Assembly (NCBI RefSeq): GCF_010894435.1
Contig: NZ_JAAIXZ010000026.1
Coordinates: 92,012 to 156,011, forward strand
Length of the DNA stretch: 64,000 nucleotides
DNA from: Pyxidicoccus trucidator
GTDB lineage: Bacteria; Myxococcota; Myxococcia; Myxococcales; Myxococcaceae
Direction of reading: 5' to 3'
The notes under the pieces are model-generated. The model was not told the DNA's origin and did not search any database. It saw only the letters and a list, made by a program, of their open reading frames with translations. The translations under genes were made by a program, and so were the position numbers. Of this stretch, positions 26,523 to 34,585 are shown piece by piece. How positions within the stretch are numbered: position 1 is the first letter of the stretch; the number at the start of each line of letters is the position of its first letter.

Positions 26523-27664
26523 GGGCGCGGGCGGCTCTGCTTGGAGGCGGGAGTGGCGGGCGCGCCAGCCGGGACGGGCTGCGGCGGCACCGAGGTGGAC
26601 GGGAGGCTGAAGGAGAGCTGCGAAGTGGCGGCGCCGGGCTTGAGCAGGTCCTTGAGCAGGGCCGCGTAGCGCTCGGCGAAGAGGTTCTTGATGACGACCT
26701 TGGAGCGGAGCTCTCCGAGCAGGGACTTGAACCGGGCATCCGCGTACAGCCGCTCGAGCCAGGCCTGGATTTCGGGCTGGGCGTCCTCGAACTTCCGGTC
26801 CAGTTCGGGGAGGACTTCATGAACGAGCAGGAAGCAGTAGCCGTCCTTCGTCTCGAGGATGTCGGTGAGCTCTCCGGGCTTGCGCACCACGAGCGCCTTC
26901 CAGACGTGGGACTCCAGCGTGGCCTCCGTCAGGTCCACCCGGGCGCCGCCGAGGGCGCGGGTGGCGCCGCTCGAGGACTCGCGGGCGGCGTCGGCGAAGG
27001 CCACCTTGCCCTGGTGCACCTTCTCCAGCAGGTCCTTGGCCTTGCTGTAGCCGTCCTGGCCGGAGGACGTGCACACCTCGCTCGCGTTCACCCGCTTGGG
27101 CTGGTGGTACAGCCCGGGGTGGCTCTCGTAGTGGCGCTTCACCTCGTCGGAGGAGACCGCCCAGGAGGAGTCCTTCTTCGCCAGTCGCTCTCGCAGCAGG
27201 CGCTGGCGGATGTCGCCGCGGATGGCCGTGCTGCCGTCCGGCGTGTTCTCCACGTACTGCTTGAAGGCGTCGGAGGTGGGGAAGGACTGCTCGAAGGCCG
27301 CGTAGGCCGCGTCGAGGTCCTTCGTGCTCACCTCCACGCCCTCGGCCTTCGCGGCCGCGTCGGTGACGGCTTCATCGATGAGCTTCTGGACGAGCGCGTT
27401 CTTGAGCAGGAGCGCATCCGCGTCCGGGACGCGGCCATCGGTGCTGGTGGCCCGCGAGGTGGTGAAGGCCAGGAGGCGGTTGAAGCGCTCCAGCGAGACG
27501 GGCTTGTCGTTGACGAGGGCGACCTCCTGCTGCTCGGGGAGGTCCAGCCGGTCCGGGGCGGAGAAGGCCACGAAGCCGCCCAGGACGACGGGGAGCAGGC
27601 CAGCGGCGAACAACCACCGGCGGACAGGGGTTCGAGAACGAGGACGCGAAGATGTGGCTTCCAT
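26519..27664 (-). CDS. Parvulin-type peptidyl-prolyl isomerase / SurA-like foldase
   Basis: 381 residues. An N-terminal signal anchor (RRWLFAAGLLPVVLGGFVAFSA) is followed by a SurA/PrsA-like chaperone region (VALVNDKPVSLERFNRLL, LLLKNALVQKLIDEAV) and a PpiC parvulin-like domain around 195-300 (HYESHPGLYHQPKRVNASEV to LVHEV). The C-terminal 40 residues are Pro/Ser-rich. ATG 27664 begins the homologous protein. First gene of the operon, overlapping the giant zincin gene as ATGA. A dedicated periplasmic foldase for the two giant exported clients is the natural inference. Confidence 0.8.
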   Translation of the reverse strand: MEATSSRPRSRTPVRRWLFAAGLLPVVLGGFVAFSAPDRLDLPEQQEVALVNDKPVSLERFNRLLAFTTSRATSTDGRVPDADALLLKNALVQKLIDEAVTDAAAKAEGVEVSTKDLDAAYAAFEQSFPTSDAFKQYVENTPDGSTAIRGDIRQRLLRERLAKKDSSWAVSSDEVKRHYESHPGLYHQPKRVNASEVCTSSGQDGYSKAKDLLEKVHQGKVAFADAARESSSGATRALGGARVDLTEATLESHVWKALVVRKPGELTDILETKDGYCFLLVHEVLPELDRKFEDAQPEIQAWLERLYADARFKSLLGELRSKVVIKNLFAERYAALLKDLLKPGAATSQLSFSLPSTSVPPQPVPAGAPATPASKQSRPRP

Positions 27665-27780
27665 GGTCACCGGGAGCGGCTGGCAGGAACGGAGCCGCGG
27701 CGGGCCGGCCCTGGAGCAAGGACCGGGCCCAAGGCACCGTGGACCTCCAGCGCGGCGCTTCCCGAGGGAGTGAGCCGTGC

Positions 27781-27822
27781 GCAACCAGGTTGCCTGCGTC
27801 AGCGTGTTGCCTGCGAGGCAAC
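27781..27822. repeat. Two short hairpins sharing a direct repeat
   Basis: GCAAC-CAG-GTTGC (27781-27793) and GTTGCCT-GCG-AGGCAAC (27806-27822) are perfect small stem-loops. GTTGCCTGCG occurs twice, 17 bases apart (27789 and 27806). They lie between the end of the FAD-enzyme gene and the parvulin gene, both on the minus strand. They could be repeated regulator sites for the operon or a terminator for the cluster upstream. There is no T-run. Confidence 0.4.
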
Positions 27823-27918
27823 GGTGCCGGAGCGCTATGTGGCCTGGGGGACCACGCGTGACGAGGGGCCCGCTATCGGGGCCACGCTCGGGAGTCCCGT
27901 GTCAGGTGCGGCCGTGAG

Positions 27919-29016
27919 TCAGGCCACGACGGCATGGAGGATGCGCTCGAAGAGCCAGGGCGTCTTCGCCAGCAGACGCACCACGGGACGGCGCAGCCGG
28001 GGACGGCGGGCCAGCATGAGGAGTGCGCGCGTCGTCCAGGCGTACTTGCGGAACACGCGCTGGAAGGAGGCTTCATAGGGGCGCAGGGTGTCCTTCGTGG
28101 CGCCCTTCGCCAGCGCGTCCGGGAGCAGCGTGCCCAGGGACTCCGCGCAGGCGAGGGCCAGGGAGAGCCCCTCCCCCGTCAGCGCATCCACGTAGCCCGC
28201 CGCGTCTCCCACCAGCGCGAAGCGGTCGGCGATTCGCGCCCTGGCCACTCGCGCCAGGGGCCCTGCCCCTCGCACCTGTGAGTCGGGCTCCACGCCCGCG
28301 AGGCGCTCCGAGAGTCGGGGGAAGCGTGCGAGCATCGTCTCGAAGCCCACGCGTCCTTCGACGACTCCGTCCTCCCAGAGGAAGGCGAGGCCCACGCGGC
28401 GGGCTCCCGCGGGCGTCACGTACGCCTCCACCCCGTCCGCGAAGTGCACCTCCACGTACGGCGTCCAGGGCTCCACCTGGAAGTGTCGGCGCAAGCCGAA
28501 GCGCCTGGCGCCGGTGGACTCCACCTCCAGCCCCTCCGCGCGCCGCAGCGGGGAGCCGAGCCCGTCCGCCGCCACCAACATCCGCGCTTCCACCGGGCCT
28601 TCCGCCGTCTCCAGCGTCATGCCTTCGCCGGCGCGACGGTGTGCCAGCACCTGCGTGCGCTCGCGGAGCTCGACGCCCACCGCGCGGGCTCTCGCCACCA
28701 GCGCGGAGGCCAGGGCCACGCGCCGCACTCCGAGTCCGCCGGCTCCGGGCAGCAGCCCCTCCACCGTGGTGCCGTCCTCCTGCACGTAGCGGATGCCCAC
28801 GAAGGGTGAGGTCTCCCGGCGGTCCAGCAGCGCCAGCGCGCCCAGCCTGTCCAACACCGCAAGCGCTGGCGGCATGAGTCCCTCGCCACACGCCTTGTCG
28901 GCGGGCACCGTCGCCCGCTCCAGCACCACCGTGCTCAGTCCGCGCGCGGTGGTGGTGATGGCCACGGCCAGCCCGGCGGGACCTCCGCCCACCACGGCGA
29001 CGTCGTACCGCTTCAC
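27919..29016 (-). CDS. FAD-dependent oxidoreductase (geranylgeranyl-reductase/hydroxylase type)
   Basis: 365 residues. FAD Rossmann motif VAVVGGGPAGLAVAITTTARG at the N-terminus, CGEGLMPPALAVLDRLG as in the geranylgeranyl-reductase group, LVAADGLGSPLRR (DG motif) and RFALVGDAAGYVDALTGEGLSLAL (second FAD motif). The C-terminus is basic and amphipathic, suggesting membrane contact. In the Streptomyces srs phenolic-lipid cluster an FAD hydroxylase acts on the alkylresorcinol made by a type III PKS; position here suggests a similar tailoring step. GTG start 29016. Confidence 0.8.
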   Translation of the reverse strand: MKRYDVAVVGGGPAGLAVAITTTARGLSTVVLERATVPADKACGEGLMPPALAVLDRLGALALLDRRETSPFVGIRYVQEDGTTVEGLLPGAGGLGVRRVALASALVARARAVGVELRERTQVLAHRRAGEGMTLETAEGPVEARMLVAADGLGSPLRRAEGLEVESTGARRFGLRRHFQVEPWTPYVEVHFADGVEAYVTPAGARRVGLAFLWEDGVVEGRVGFETMLARFPRLSERLAGVEPDSQVRGAGPLARVARARIADRFALVGDAAGYVDALTGEGLSLALACAESLGTLLPDALAKGATKDTLRPYEASFQRVFRKYAWTTRALLMLARRPRLRRPVVRLLAKTPWLFERILHAVVA

Positions 29017-29084
29017 GTGGTCAGTCCTCGCGAGGTGGGGGCAACGGCCGGCACCGCCAGCACGGCGACGTCGTAGTGATTCAT
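29013..29084 (-). pseudogene. Short relic repeating the start of the FAD-oxidoreductase gene
   Basis: A 23-codon frame directly before the FAD gene begins MNHYDVAV, echoing that gene's MKRYDVAV; 15 bases TACGACGTCGCCGTG are identical. It ends TSRGLTT, echoing TARGLSTV. The middle of the copied segment is missing, and the frame stops at a TGA overlapping the GTG start of the intact gene. It looks like the remains of a 5' partial duplication, though a translated leader is possible. Confidence 0.5.
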
Positions 29085-29181
29085 GTGGCGCGCCATGGCC
29101 CGTGTGCGGTTCGCCCGCCCCACCCTGCTCCGGCTCACGCGCCGGGCTCCGCTCGCGCCACGGTCCGTCGGCTGCTCCGAC

Positions 29182-30945
29182 TCACGTGTCGCGCTCCGCC
29201 CTCACCATGGCCATGGCGCTCTTCGCCATCTCCACCGCCATGCCCACCATGCCCACCTTCTTCGGCGGCGCCAGCTCTCCGGCGAGGTAGCGGCGAAGCG
29301 CCTCGATTCGGCGCAGCTTGCCGCTCGACGTGCGCGGCAGCGTCCCCGGCTCCAGCAGCCTCACCGTGTGCGGCCGCACGCCCGTGGCCTCCACCACCGC
29401 CGCGCGGATGCGCTCCTCCAGCTCCGCCTCCTCGCCGACGTAGGGGCCCGCCCGTTCGGCGAGGATGAGCAGCGCCTCGTCCTGGCCGTCCTCCGGCGTG
29501 AAGCCCAGCGCCACCGCGCAGCCCGTGCGCACGCCCTCCACCGCCTGGAGCGGCTCCTCGAACGCCTGCGGCGCGTGGTTGGCCCCGCGGATGATGACCA
29601 CGTCCTTCGCCCGCCCCGTGAGGTACAGCTCCCCGTCCGCCAGGAAGCCCAGGTCTCCCGTGTCCAGCCAGCCGTCCGCCGACAGCGCCCGGCCCGTGGC
29701 CTCCGCGTCACCGAAGTAGCCCGCCATCAGCGACGGCCCCCGCGCGAAGACGCGGCCCACCCGCTGCTCCGCCAGCACCGTGCCCACCGCGTCGCGCACC
29801 TCCACCTCGAAGCCGGCCACCGGCGCGCCCACGCTCACCAGCTCCCTCGTCCCCGCCTCCACCCGCGCCTCATGGGCCAGCACCCCGGCGTCCACGCCCA
29901 GCGAGCGCGGGCCCCGGGCCTCCGGCGGGAAGGTGACGGCCAGCGACGCCTCCGACAGCCCGTACACCGGACGCAGCGCCCGCGCGGAGAAGCCCCACCG
30001 CTCGAAGCGCTCGGCGAAGCGGCGCAGCGTGTCCGAGGACACCGGCTCCGCGCCGTTGAGCGCGTGCTTCCAATAGGACAGGTCCAGGCCCTCCATGTCC
30101 GCGTCCTTCACCCGCTTCAGGCACAGGCCATACGCGAAGTTGGGCGCGGGCGAGATGAAGCCCTTGTGCCGCGACAGCGCGCGCAGCCACAGCGCCGGCC
30201 GCGCCAGGAAGACCTCCGGCGGAATCAGCACCAGGTTGCCCGGGTAGTACAGCGCCGACAGCACGCAGCCGATGAGCCCCATGTCGTGGTACAGCGGCAG
30301 CCAGCTCACGCCCACCGGCGGCGTCCCGGGCGGCAGCGGCATGGCCACCTCCAGCGCCGCCACCTGCGACATCAGCGCCGCCTGCGTCAGCGCCACCGGC
30401 TTCGGGTCCACCGTGGAGCCGGACGAGAACTGGATGAGCCCCAGCCCCTCCGGACGCACGGGCACCTCCAGCTCCTCGTCGCCGCGCGACACCTCATCCA
30501 CCGTGTGACAGCCCAGGCGCGGACGGGCCCGCTCCACGCTCGGCCCCAGCAGCAGCCGCACGCGCGAGTCCGTCAGCACCACCGCCGCCCCCGTCACCTG
30601 GAGCATCCGCGCCGTGGCCCGGTGGTACTCCTCCAGTCGCCCCAGCCGCACCGGCGGGTACAGCGGCACCGGCACCGCTCCCGCCAGCAGCGTGCCGAAG
30701 TACGCGTCCATGAAGCCCGGAGACGTGGGCAGCAGCAGCGCCACCCGCTCTCCCTCCCGCACCCCCAGCCGAGCCAGGCCCGCCGCCGTGCACCTCGCGC
30801 GGCGGTACACCTCCGCCCACGACACGACCACCTCCCGCTCGGCCGCGTCCACGAAGGTGAGGCCATGGGACGTGGTGCGCGCCGTCGCCGCGAGCGACGC
30901 ATTCACCGTCGGGTACTTCAGCGCGGGAAGGGCCGGCCCCTTCAC
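29182..30945 (-). CDS. Fatty acyl-AMP ligase (adenylate-forming enzyme)
   Basis: 587 residues of the ANL superfamily. ATP-binding loop LIQFSSGSTVDPKPVALT, WLPLYHDMGLIGCVL, VYGLSEASLAVTFPP (A5 region) and GWLDTGDLGFLADGELYLTGRAKDVVI (A7/A8 region) are present. HDMGLIG and the weak A8 loop fit the FAAL branch, which activates fatty acids as acyl-AMP and passes them to an acyl carrier protein rather than CoA. An ACP gene overlaps its start by four bases, supporting this. It would supply the starter chain for the type III PKS. Confidence 0.87.
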   Translation of the reverse strand: MKGPALPALKYPTVNASLAATARTTSHGLTFVDAAEREVVVSWAEVYRRARCTAAGLARLGVREGERVALLLPTSPGFMDAYFGTLLAGAVPVPLYPPVRLGRLEEYHRATARMLQVTGAAVVLTDSRVRLLLGPSVERARPRLGCHTVDEVSRGDEELEVPVRPEGLGLIQFSSGSTVDPKPVALTQAALMSQVAALEVAMPLPPGTPPVGVSWLPLYHDMGLIGCVLSALYYPGNLVLIPPEVFLARPALWLRALSRHKGFISPAPNFAYGLCLKRVKDADMEGLDLSYWKHALNGAEPVSSDTLRRFAERFERWGFSARALRPVYGLSEASLAVTFPPEARGPRSLGVDAGVLAHEARVEAGTRELVSVGAPVAGFEVEVRDAVGTVLAEQRVGRVFARGPSLMAGYFGDAEATGRALSADGWLDTGDLGFLADGELYLTGRAKDVVIIRGANHAPQAFEEPLQAVEGVRTGCAVALGFTPEDGQDEALLILAERAGPYVGEEAELEERIRAAVVEATGVRPHTVRLLEPGTLPRTSSGKLRRIEALRRYLAGELAPPKKVGMVGMAVEMAKSAMAMVRAERDT

Positions 30946-31214
30946 GGGCGTGCCTCAGCGACACGGGCCGCCGCGGCCCGCTGCGACACCAGCTTCGACA
31001 GGTCCGCCACCGTGCGCACGTCCTGCGCGTCCTCCTCGGACAGGCGGATGCGGAAGCGGTTCTCCAGCCCCACCGCCAGCACCGTCAGCCCCAGGCTGTC
31101 CAGCTGCATGTCCCGGATGAGGTCGTGCCCCGGCTCCACCGCGCCCTTCCACTCCAGCTCGTCAGCGGCGATGCGGCGAATCTCCGCCAGCACTTCCAGT
31201 TCGGACTCAGTCAC
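30942..31214 (-). CDS. Acyl carrier protein
   Basis: 90 residues. The phosphopantetheine site is DMQLDSLGL, with Ser40 as attachment residue. Four-helix carrier layout: TESELEVLAEIRRIAADEL, then LAVGLENRFRIRLSEEDAQ. GTG start 31214 lies inside the end of the methyltransferase gene (8-base overlap) and its end overlaps the acyl-AMP ligase start, so the three are tightly coupled. The probable role is to accept the activated fatty acid and present it to the type III PKS. Confidence 0.9.
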   Translation of the reverse strand: MTESELEVLAEIRRIAADELEWKGAVEPGHDLIRDMQLDSLGLTVLAVGLENRFRIRLSEEDAQDVRTVADLSKLVSQRAAAARVAEARP

Positions 31215-31782
31215 GGGGCACCTCCGGGATGAAGCGGGGACGGTGGGCGAACTCGCGCGCGTACGCGTCGCCGAGCGCCGCCTCCTCCGCGCGAATCCGC
31301 ACGAAGAGCAGCGCCGCGTTGCCCACCGAGAAGAAGAGCGCCGTCCTCCACGCGCCGTGGATGAGCGGCACACACGCCAGCTCCAGCACCACGGCCACGT
31401 AGTTGGGATGACGCAGGAAGCGGTAGGGCCCGCCCGTCACCGGCGGCAGCCCTGGCACCACGATGATGCGCGAGTTCCACCGCTCGCCCAGCGTGGCGAT
31501 GGCCCAGTACCGCAGCCCCTGCGCCACCACCGCCCCGCCCAGCGCCGCCCAGCCCCACGCACCCGGGAAGGCCGGCTCCAGCACCAGCACCTCCGCCACG
31601 CACGCCACCAGGAACAGCGTGTGGAACACCACCATGAAGCGGTAGTGCGCCTGGCCCGTCTCCACCCCGCCCCGCGCGAAGGCCCGGGCCGCATTGCGCT
31701 TGGAGAGCACCAGCTCCACCAGGCGCTCCCCCACCAGCAGCGCCATGAAGCCCAGGAAGACGGCTTGGGTGGACGTCACCAT
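31207..31782 (-). CDS. Isoprenylcysteine carboxyl methyltransferase (ICMT)-like membrane methyltransferase
   Basis: 191 residues with about five membrane helices. The ICMT/PEMT SAM-binding block reads GPYRFLRHPNYVAVVLEL, with RAEEAALGDAYAREFAHRPRFIP at the C-terminus, the classic ending of this family. In Streptomyces, SrsB of the srs cluster is a methyltransferase acting on alkylresorcinols; here the gene directly follows the type III PKS with a 7-base overlap. O- or C-methylation of a phenolic or pyrone lipid in the membrane is inferred. Confidence 0.87.
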   Translation of the reverse strand: MVTSTQAVFLGFMALLVGERLVELVLSKRNAARAFARGGVETGQAHYRFMVVFHTLFLVACVAEVLVLEPAFPGAWGWAALGGAVVAQGLRYWAIATLGERWNSRIIVVPGLPPVTGGPYRFLRHPNYVAVVLELACVPLIHGAWRTALFFSVGNAALLFVRIRAEEAALGDAYAREFAHRPRFIPEVPRD

Positions 31783-32861
31783 CGCAGGAGCACCATCTCC
31801 GCGCAGAAGCCCGGCCCCATCGCCATCATCACTCCCCAGTCGCCCGGACGCGGCTCCGCGCCCTCCAGCGTCTCGCCCAGCACGAAGAGCACCGACGCGG
31901 AGGAGAGGTTGCCCACCTCGCGCAGCGACGCCCACGAGCGCTCCAGCGTGGCCGACTCCAGCTCCAGCGCCTCCTCGAAGGCCTTCAGCACCTTGGGCCC
32001 GCCGGTGTGCGCCACCCAGTGCCGCACGTCCTTGCGGGTGAGGCCATGCTCCGCGAGGAAGCCGTCCACGTTGCCGCGGATGTGCTCCTTCACCAGCCCG
32101 GGCACCCTGGCGGACAGCACCACCTTGAAGCCCGAGTCCACCACGTCCCACCCCATCACCCGCTCGGTGTCCGGGTAGAAGACCGAGCGCGAGGCCACCA
32201 CCCTCGGTCCCCTGGCGCCCGGCGCCGCGGCGCCCCGCAGCACCGCGCAGGCCGCGCCGTCCCCGAAGAGGCCGGAGGCGATGATGTTGGGGATGGACAG
32301 GTCCTCGCGCTGCAGCGTCAGCGAGCACAGCTCGGTGGCGATGACGAGCGCGGTGTGTGTCGGGAAGGCGCGCAGGTAGTCCGCCGCCCGAGCCACCCCC
32401 GAAGCACCCGCCACGCACCCCAGGCCGAAGAGGGGCGTGCGCTTGAAGTCCTGGCGGAAGCGCACGCGGTTGGCCACCCGCGCCTCGATGCTGGGCGTGG
32501 CGATGCCCGTCACCGTGACGAAGAAGACATGGTCCACGTCCGCCGGTGTGAGCTCCGCCTGGTCCAGCGCCTGGCGCACCACCACCTCGCTCAGCTCCGT
32601 GGCCGCGCGAGTCCAGGCGTCGTTGCGCTGCTGGAAGGTGACGAGCGGCGAGTAGGCGTCGAGGGGCAGCGCCAGGTGGCGGCCGCCCACCTGCACGGCG
32701 CGGTGCAGGTCCTCCAGCCGCTCGAGGTTGAAGTGCCGCGTGGCCCATAGCTCGCGGAAGGCGGCGATGAGCTGCTCCTGCGTGGCGTAGTGGGGAGGAA
32801 GGGCACGACCTACCGCACGGATGAAGGGCGAGCTGTCCTGGCCGGGTGCGCTGCTGTGCAT
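31776..32861 (-). CDS. Type III polyketide synthase (alkylresorcinol/alkylpyrone type)
   Basis: 361 residues of the chalcone/stilbene synthase superfamily. The catalytic triad is complete: Cys149 in FGLGCVAGASG, His285 in VAHTGGPK, Asn318 in GNLSSAS. GDGAACAVL and MAMGPGFCAE are also standard. Bacterial members next to ICMT-like and FAD genes typically extend long acyl starters with malonyl-CoA to alkylresorcinols or alkylpyrones. First gene of the five-gene cluster; a perfect 9-base palindrome lies about 100 bases upstream. Confidence 0.92.
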   Translation of the reverse strand: MHSSAPGQDSSPFIRAVGRALPPHYATQEQLIAAFRELWATRHFNLERLEDLHRAVQVGGRHLALPLDAYSPLVTFQQRNDAWTRAATELSEVVVRQALDQAELTPADVDHVFFVTVTGIATPSIEARVANRVRFRQDFKRTPLFGLGCVAGASGVARAADYLRAFPTHTALVIATELCSLTLQREDLSIPNIIASGLFGDGAACAVLRGAAAPGARGPRVVASRSVFYPDTERVMGWDVVDSGFKVVLSARVPGLVKEHIRGNVDGFLAEHGLTRKDVRHWVAHTGGPKVLKAFEEALELESATLERSWASLREVGNLSSASVLFVLGETLEGAEPRPGDWGVMMAMGPGFCAEMVLLRW

Positions 32862-32961
32862 GAAGTTCTCGGGTCCCTTCGCGGCAGTCGGAGGATGACG
32901 CTTAACCGGCGGCCGGGTCCAACGCGAGACGTGCCGCGCCCTCTTGAATGCCCCCGGACGC

Positions 32962-32988
32962 CTACCGTGCGCCAGTGTTGCACGGTAG
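32962..32988. promoter_or_regulatory. Perfect 9-9-9 palindrome upstream of the type III PKS
   Basis: CTACCGTGC, a 9-base spacer (GCCAGTGTT), then GCACGGTAG, an exact inverted repeat. It is centred about 115 bases upstream of the PKS start, within the 240-base gap to the glgC gene. Size and symmetry suit a dimeric repressor or activator site. No regulator gene is adjacent. Confidence 0.55.
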
Positions 32989-33100
32989 ACTCGCTCCGGC
33001 CCTCCGAGAAGTCACCGGGAGAGCGCTGTCACACGGGCGACAAGACACAGCCCCGTTGAAGGAATGCACCCAAAGGTTGGACAGGCGTTGAACGTGCGGC

Positions 33101-34348
33101 TCACTCGAAGCGGTAGCCCTTGGGCACCACGACGATGCCGGACTCCGTCACCGTGAAGCCACGCGCCTTGTCGGCCTCCAGGTCGAAGCCAACCTTCGCG
33201 TTGGGCGGCACGCGCACGCCCTTGTCGATGATGGCGTTCTTCACCTGGGCGTGCCGGCCGATGTCCACCTCGTCGAAGATGATGGAGCGCTCCACCTTCG
33301 CGTAGCTGTTCACCCGGACGCGGCGGAAGAGGATGCTCTCGCGCACCACGCCGCCGGAGACGATGCAGCCTCCGGCCACCATGGAGTTGAGCGCGCGGCC
33401 CACCCGCTCGCCCGACTCGTGGACGAACTTGGCCGGCGGGCTGTACTCGCTGGCGGTGCGCAGCGGCCACTCGGCGTTGAAGATGTCGAACTCGGGGTTC
33501 ACGGACACCAGGTCCATGGACGCCTCGTGGTACGCGTCGAGCGTGCCCACGTCACGCCAGTACGTGTTGGGCCCCGCCTGCCCGGGGATGGGGTTCTTCG
33601 CGAAGTCGTACGTCTGGATGTGGTAGCCGTCGCGCAGGGCGCGGGGCAGCACGTCCTTGCCGAAGTCGTGCTGCGAGCCCTCCGTCTTCGCGTCCACCTC
33701 CAGCAATTCGGCCAGCACCTTGCTGCGGAAGATGTAGTTGCCCATGCTGGCCAGCGCCGTGTCGGGCCGGCCCGGAATCGCCTTGGGGTCCTTGGGCTTC
33801 TCCTGGAACTCCGTCACCCGGCCGCGCTCGTCCACCTGCATGACGCCGAAGCGGTGCGCGTCCGCCAGCGGCGTGGGGTACGCGGCGATGGTGATGTCCG
33901 CGCGCTGCGCCTCGTGCAGCTCCAGCATGTGCGCCACGTTCATCTTGTAGATGTGGTCGCCGGAGAAGATGGCCATGTGCTCGGGGCGGTGGTTCTCCAC
34001 CAGATGCATGTTCTGGTAGATGGCGTCCGCGGTGCCCCGGTACCAGACGGGCCCCAGCTCCTCGTAGAGATACATCTGCGCCGGCACCAGCGTGATGAAG
34101 TAGTCCGACAACAGCACCGAGCCGAAGCGCCAACCCCGCTGGATGTGCTCCGTCAGCGACTGCGCCTTGAACTGCGTCAGGACGTAGATGGAGTAGATGC
34201 CGGAGTTGATGAAGTTGTTGAGGGCGAAGTCGATGATGCGGAACTTCGACCCGAAGGGCACCGCTGGCTTCGAGCGCCGCTGCGTGAGTGGCGCCAGCCG
34301 CGTTCCCTGCCCACCTGCGAGGACCATCCCGAGAATGCGCGTGCCCAT
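33101..34348 (-). CDS. glgC: Glucose-1-phosphate adenylyltransferase
   Basis: 415 residues. N-terminal nucleotidyltransferase signature GMVLAGGQGTRLAPLTQRRSKPAVPFG, substrate loop WYRGTADAIYQN and SGDHIYKM, then YWRDVGTLDAYHEASMDL. The C-terminal left-handed beta-helix (VAGGCIVSGGVVRESILFRRVRV) is typical. It makes ADP-glucose for glycogen, which matters as a reserve during myxobacterial development. No other glycogen genes are adjacent. ATG 34348 starts exactly at the conserved MGTRILG. Confidence 0.93.
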   Translation of the reverse strand: MGTRILGMVLAGGQGTRLAPLTQRRSKPAVPFGSKFRIIDFALNNFINSGIYSIYVLTQFKAQSLTEHIQRGWRFGSVLLSDYFITLVPAQMYLYEELGPVWYRGTADAIYQNMHLVENHRPEHMAIFSGDHIYKMNVAHMLELHEAQRADITIAAYPTPLADAHRFGVMQVDERGRVTEFQEKPKDPKAIPGRPDTALASMGNYIFRSKVLAELLEVDAKTEGSQHDFGKDVLPRALRDGYHIQTYDFAKNPIPGQAGPNTYWRDVGTLDAYHEASMDLVSVNPEFDIFNAEWPLRTASEYSPPAKFVHESGERVGRALNSMVAGGCIVSGGVVRESILFRRVRVNSYAKVERSIIFDEVDIGRHAQVKNAIIDKGVRVPPNAKVGFDLEADKARGFTVTESGIVVVPKGYRFE

Positions 34349-34585
34349 GCGGTGGTGTGTCCCTCCCTGCCGCGCAGTATAGGGGCCGGTTCGGGTTTGT
34401 CCGGTTTCACGGGCGGACTGTGGGAATGGCTGCATGCGTCAGGGGCCGGGACGCCGGGGTGTCCGGCCGAGCACTCCCAGTCGAATCCGCGTGCGCTGGC
34501 GTCCGCGTTCCCGGGTGCGCGCTGACCTATTCCTGCCTCCGTGGACTGGGGCACTGACGCCCCACGTCCGCTTCTGGAGGTCGTC

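Noticed and set aside
21975..26669. 1564-codon open frame antisense to the zincin gene
   Set aside because: Same GC artefact. The residue mix is biased and domain-free, while the opposite strand encodes a signal peptide, PKD repeats and HExxH.
29083..32178. 1031-codon plus-strand frame across the type III PKS cluster
   Set aside because: Spans four recognised minus-strand genes; translation is low-complexity His/Arg/Pro.
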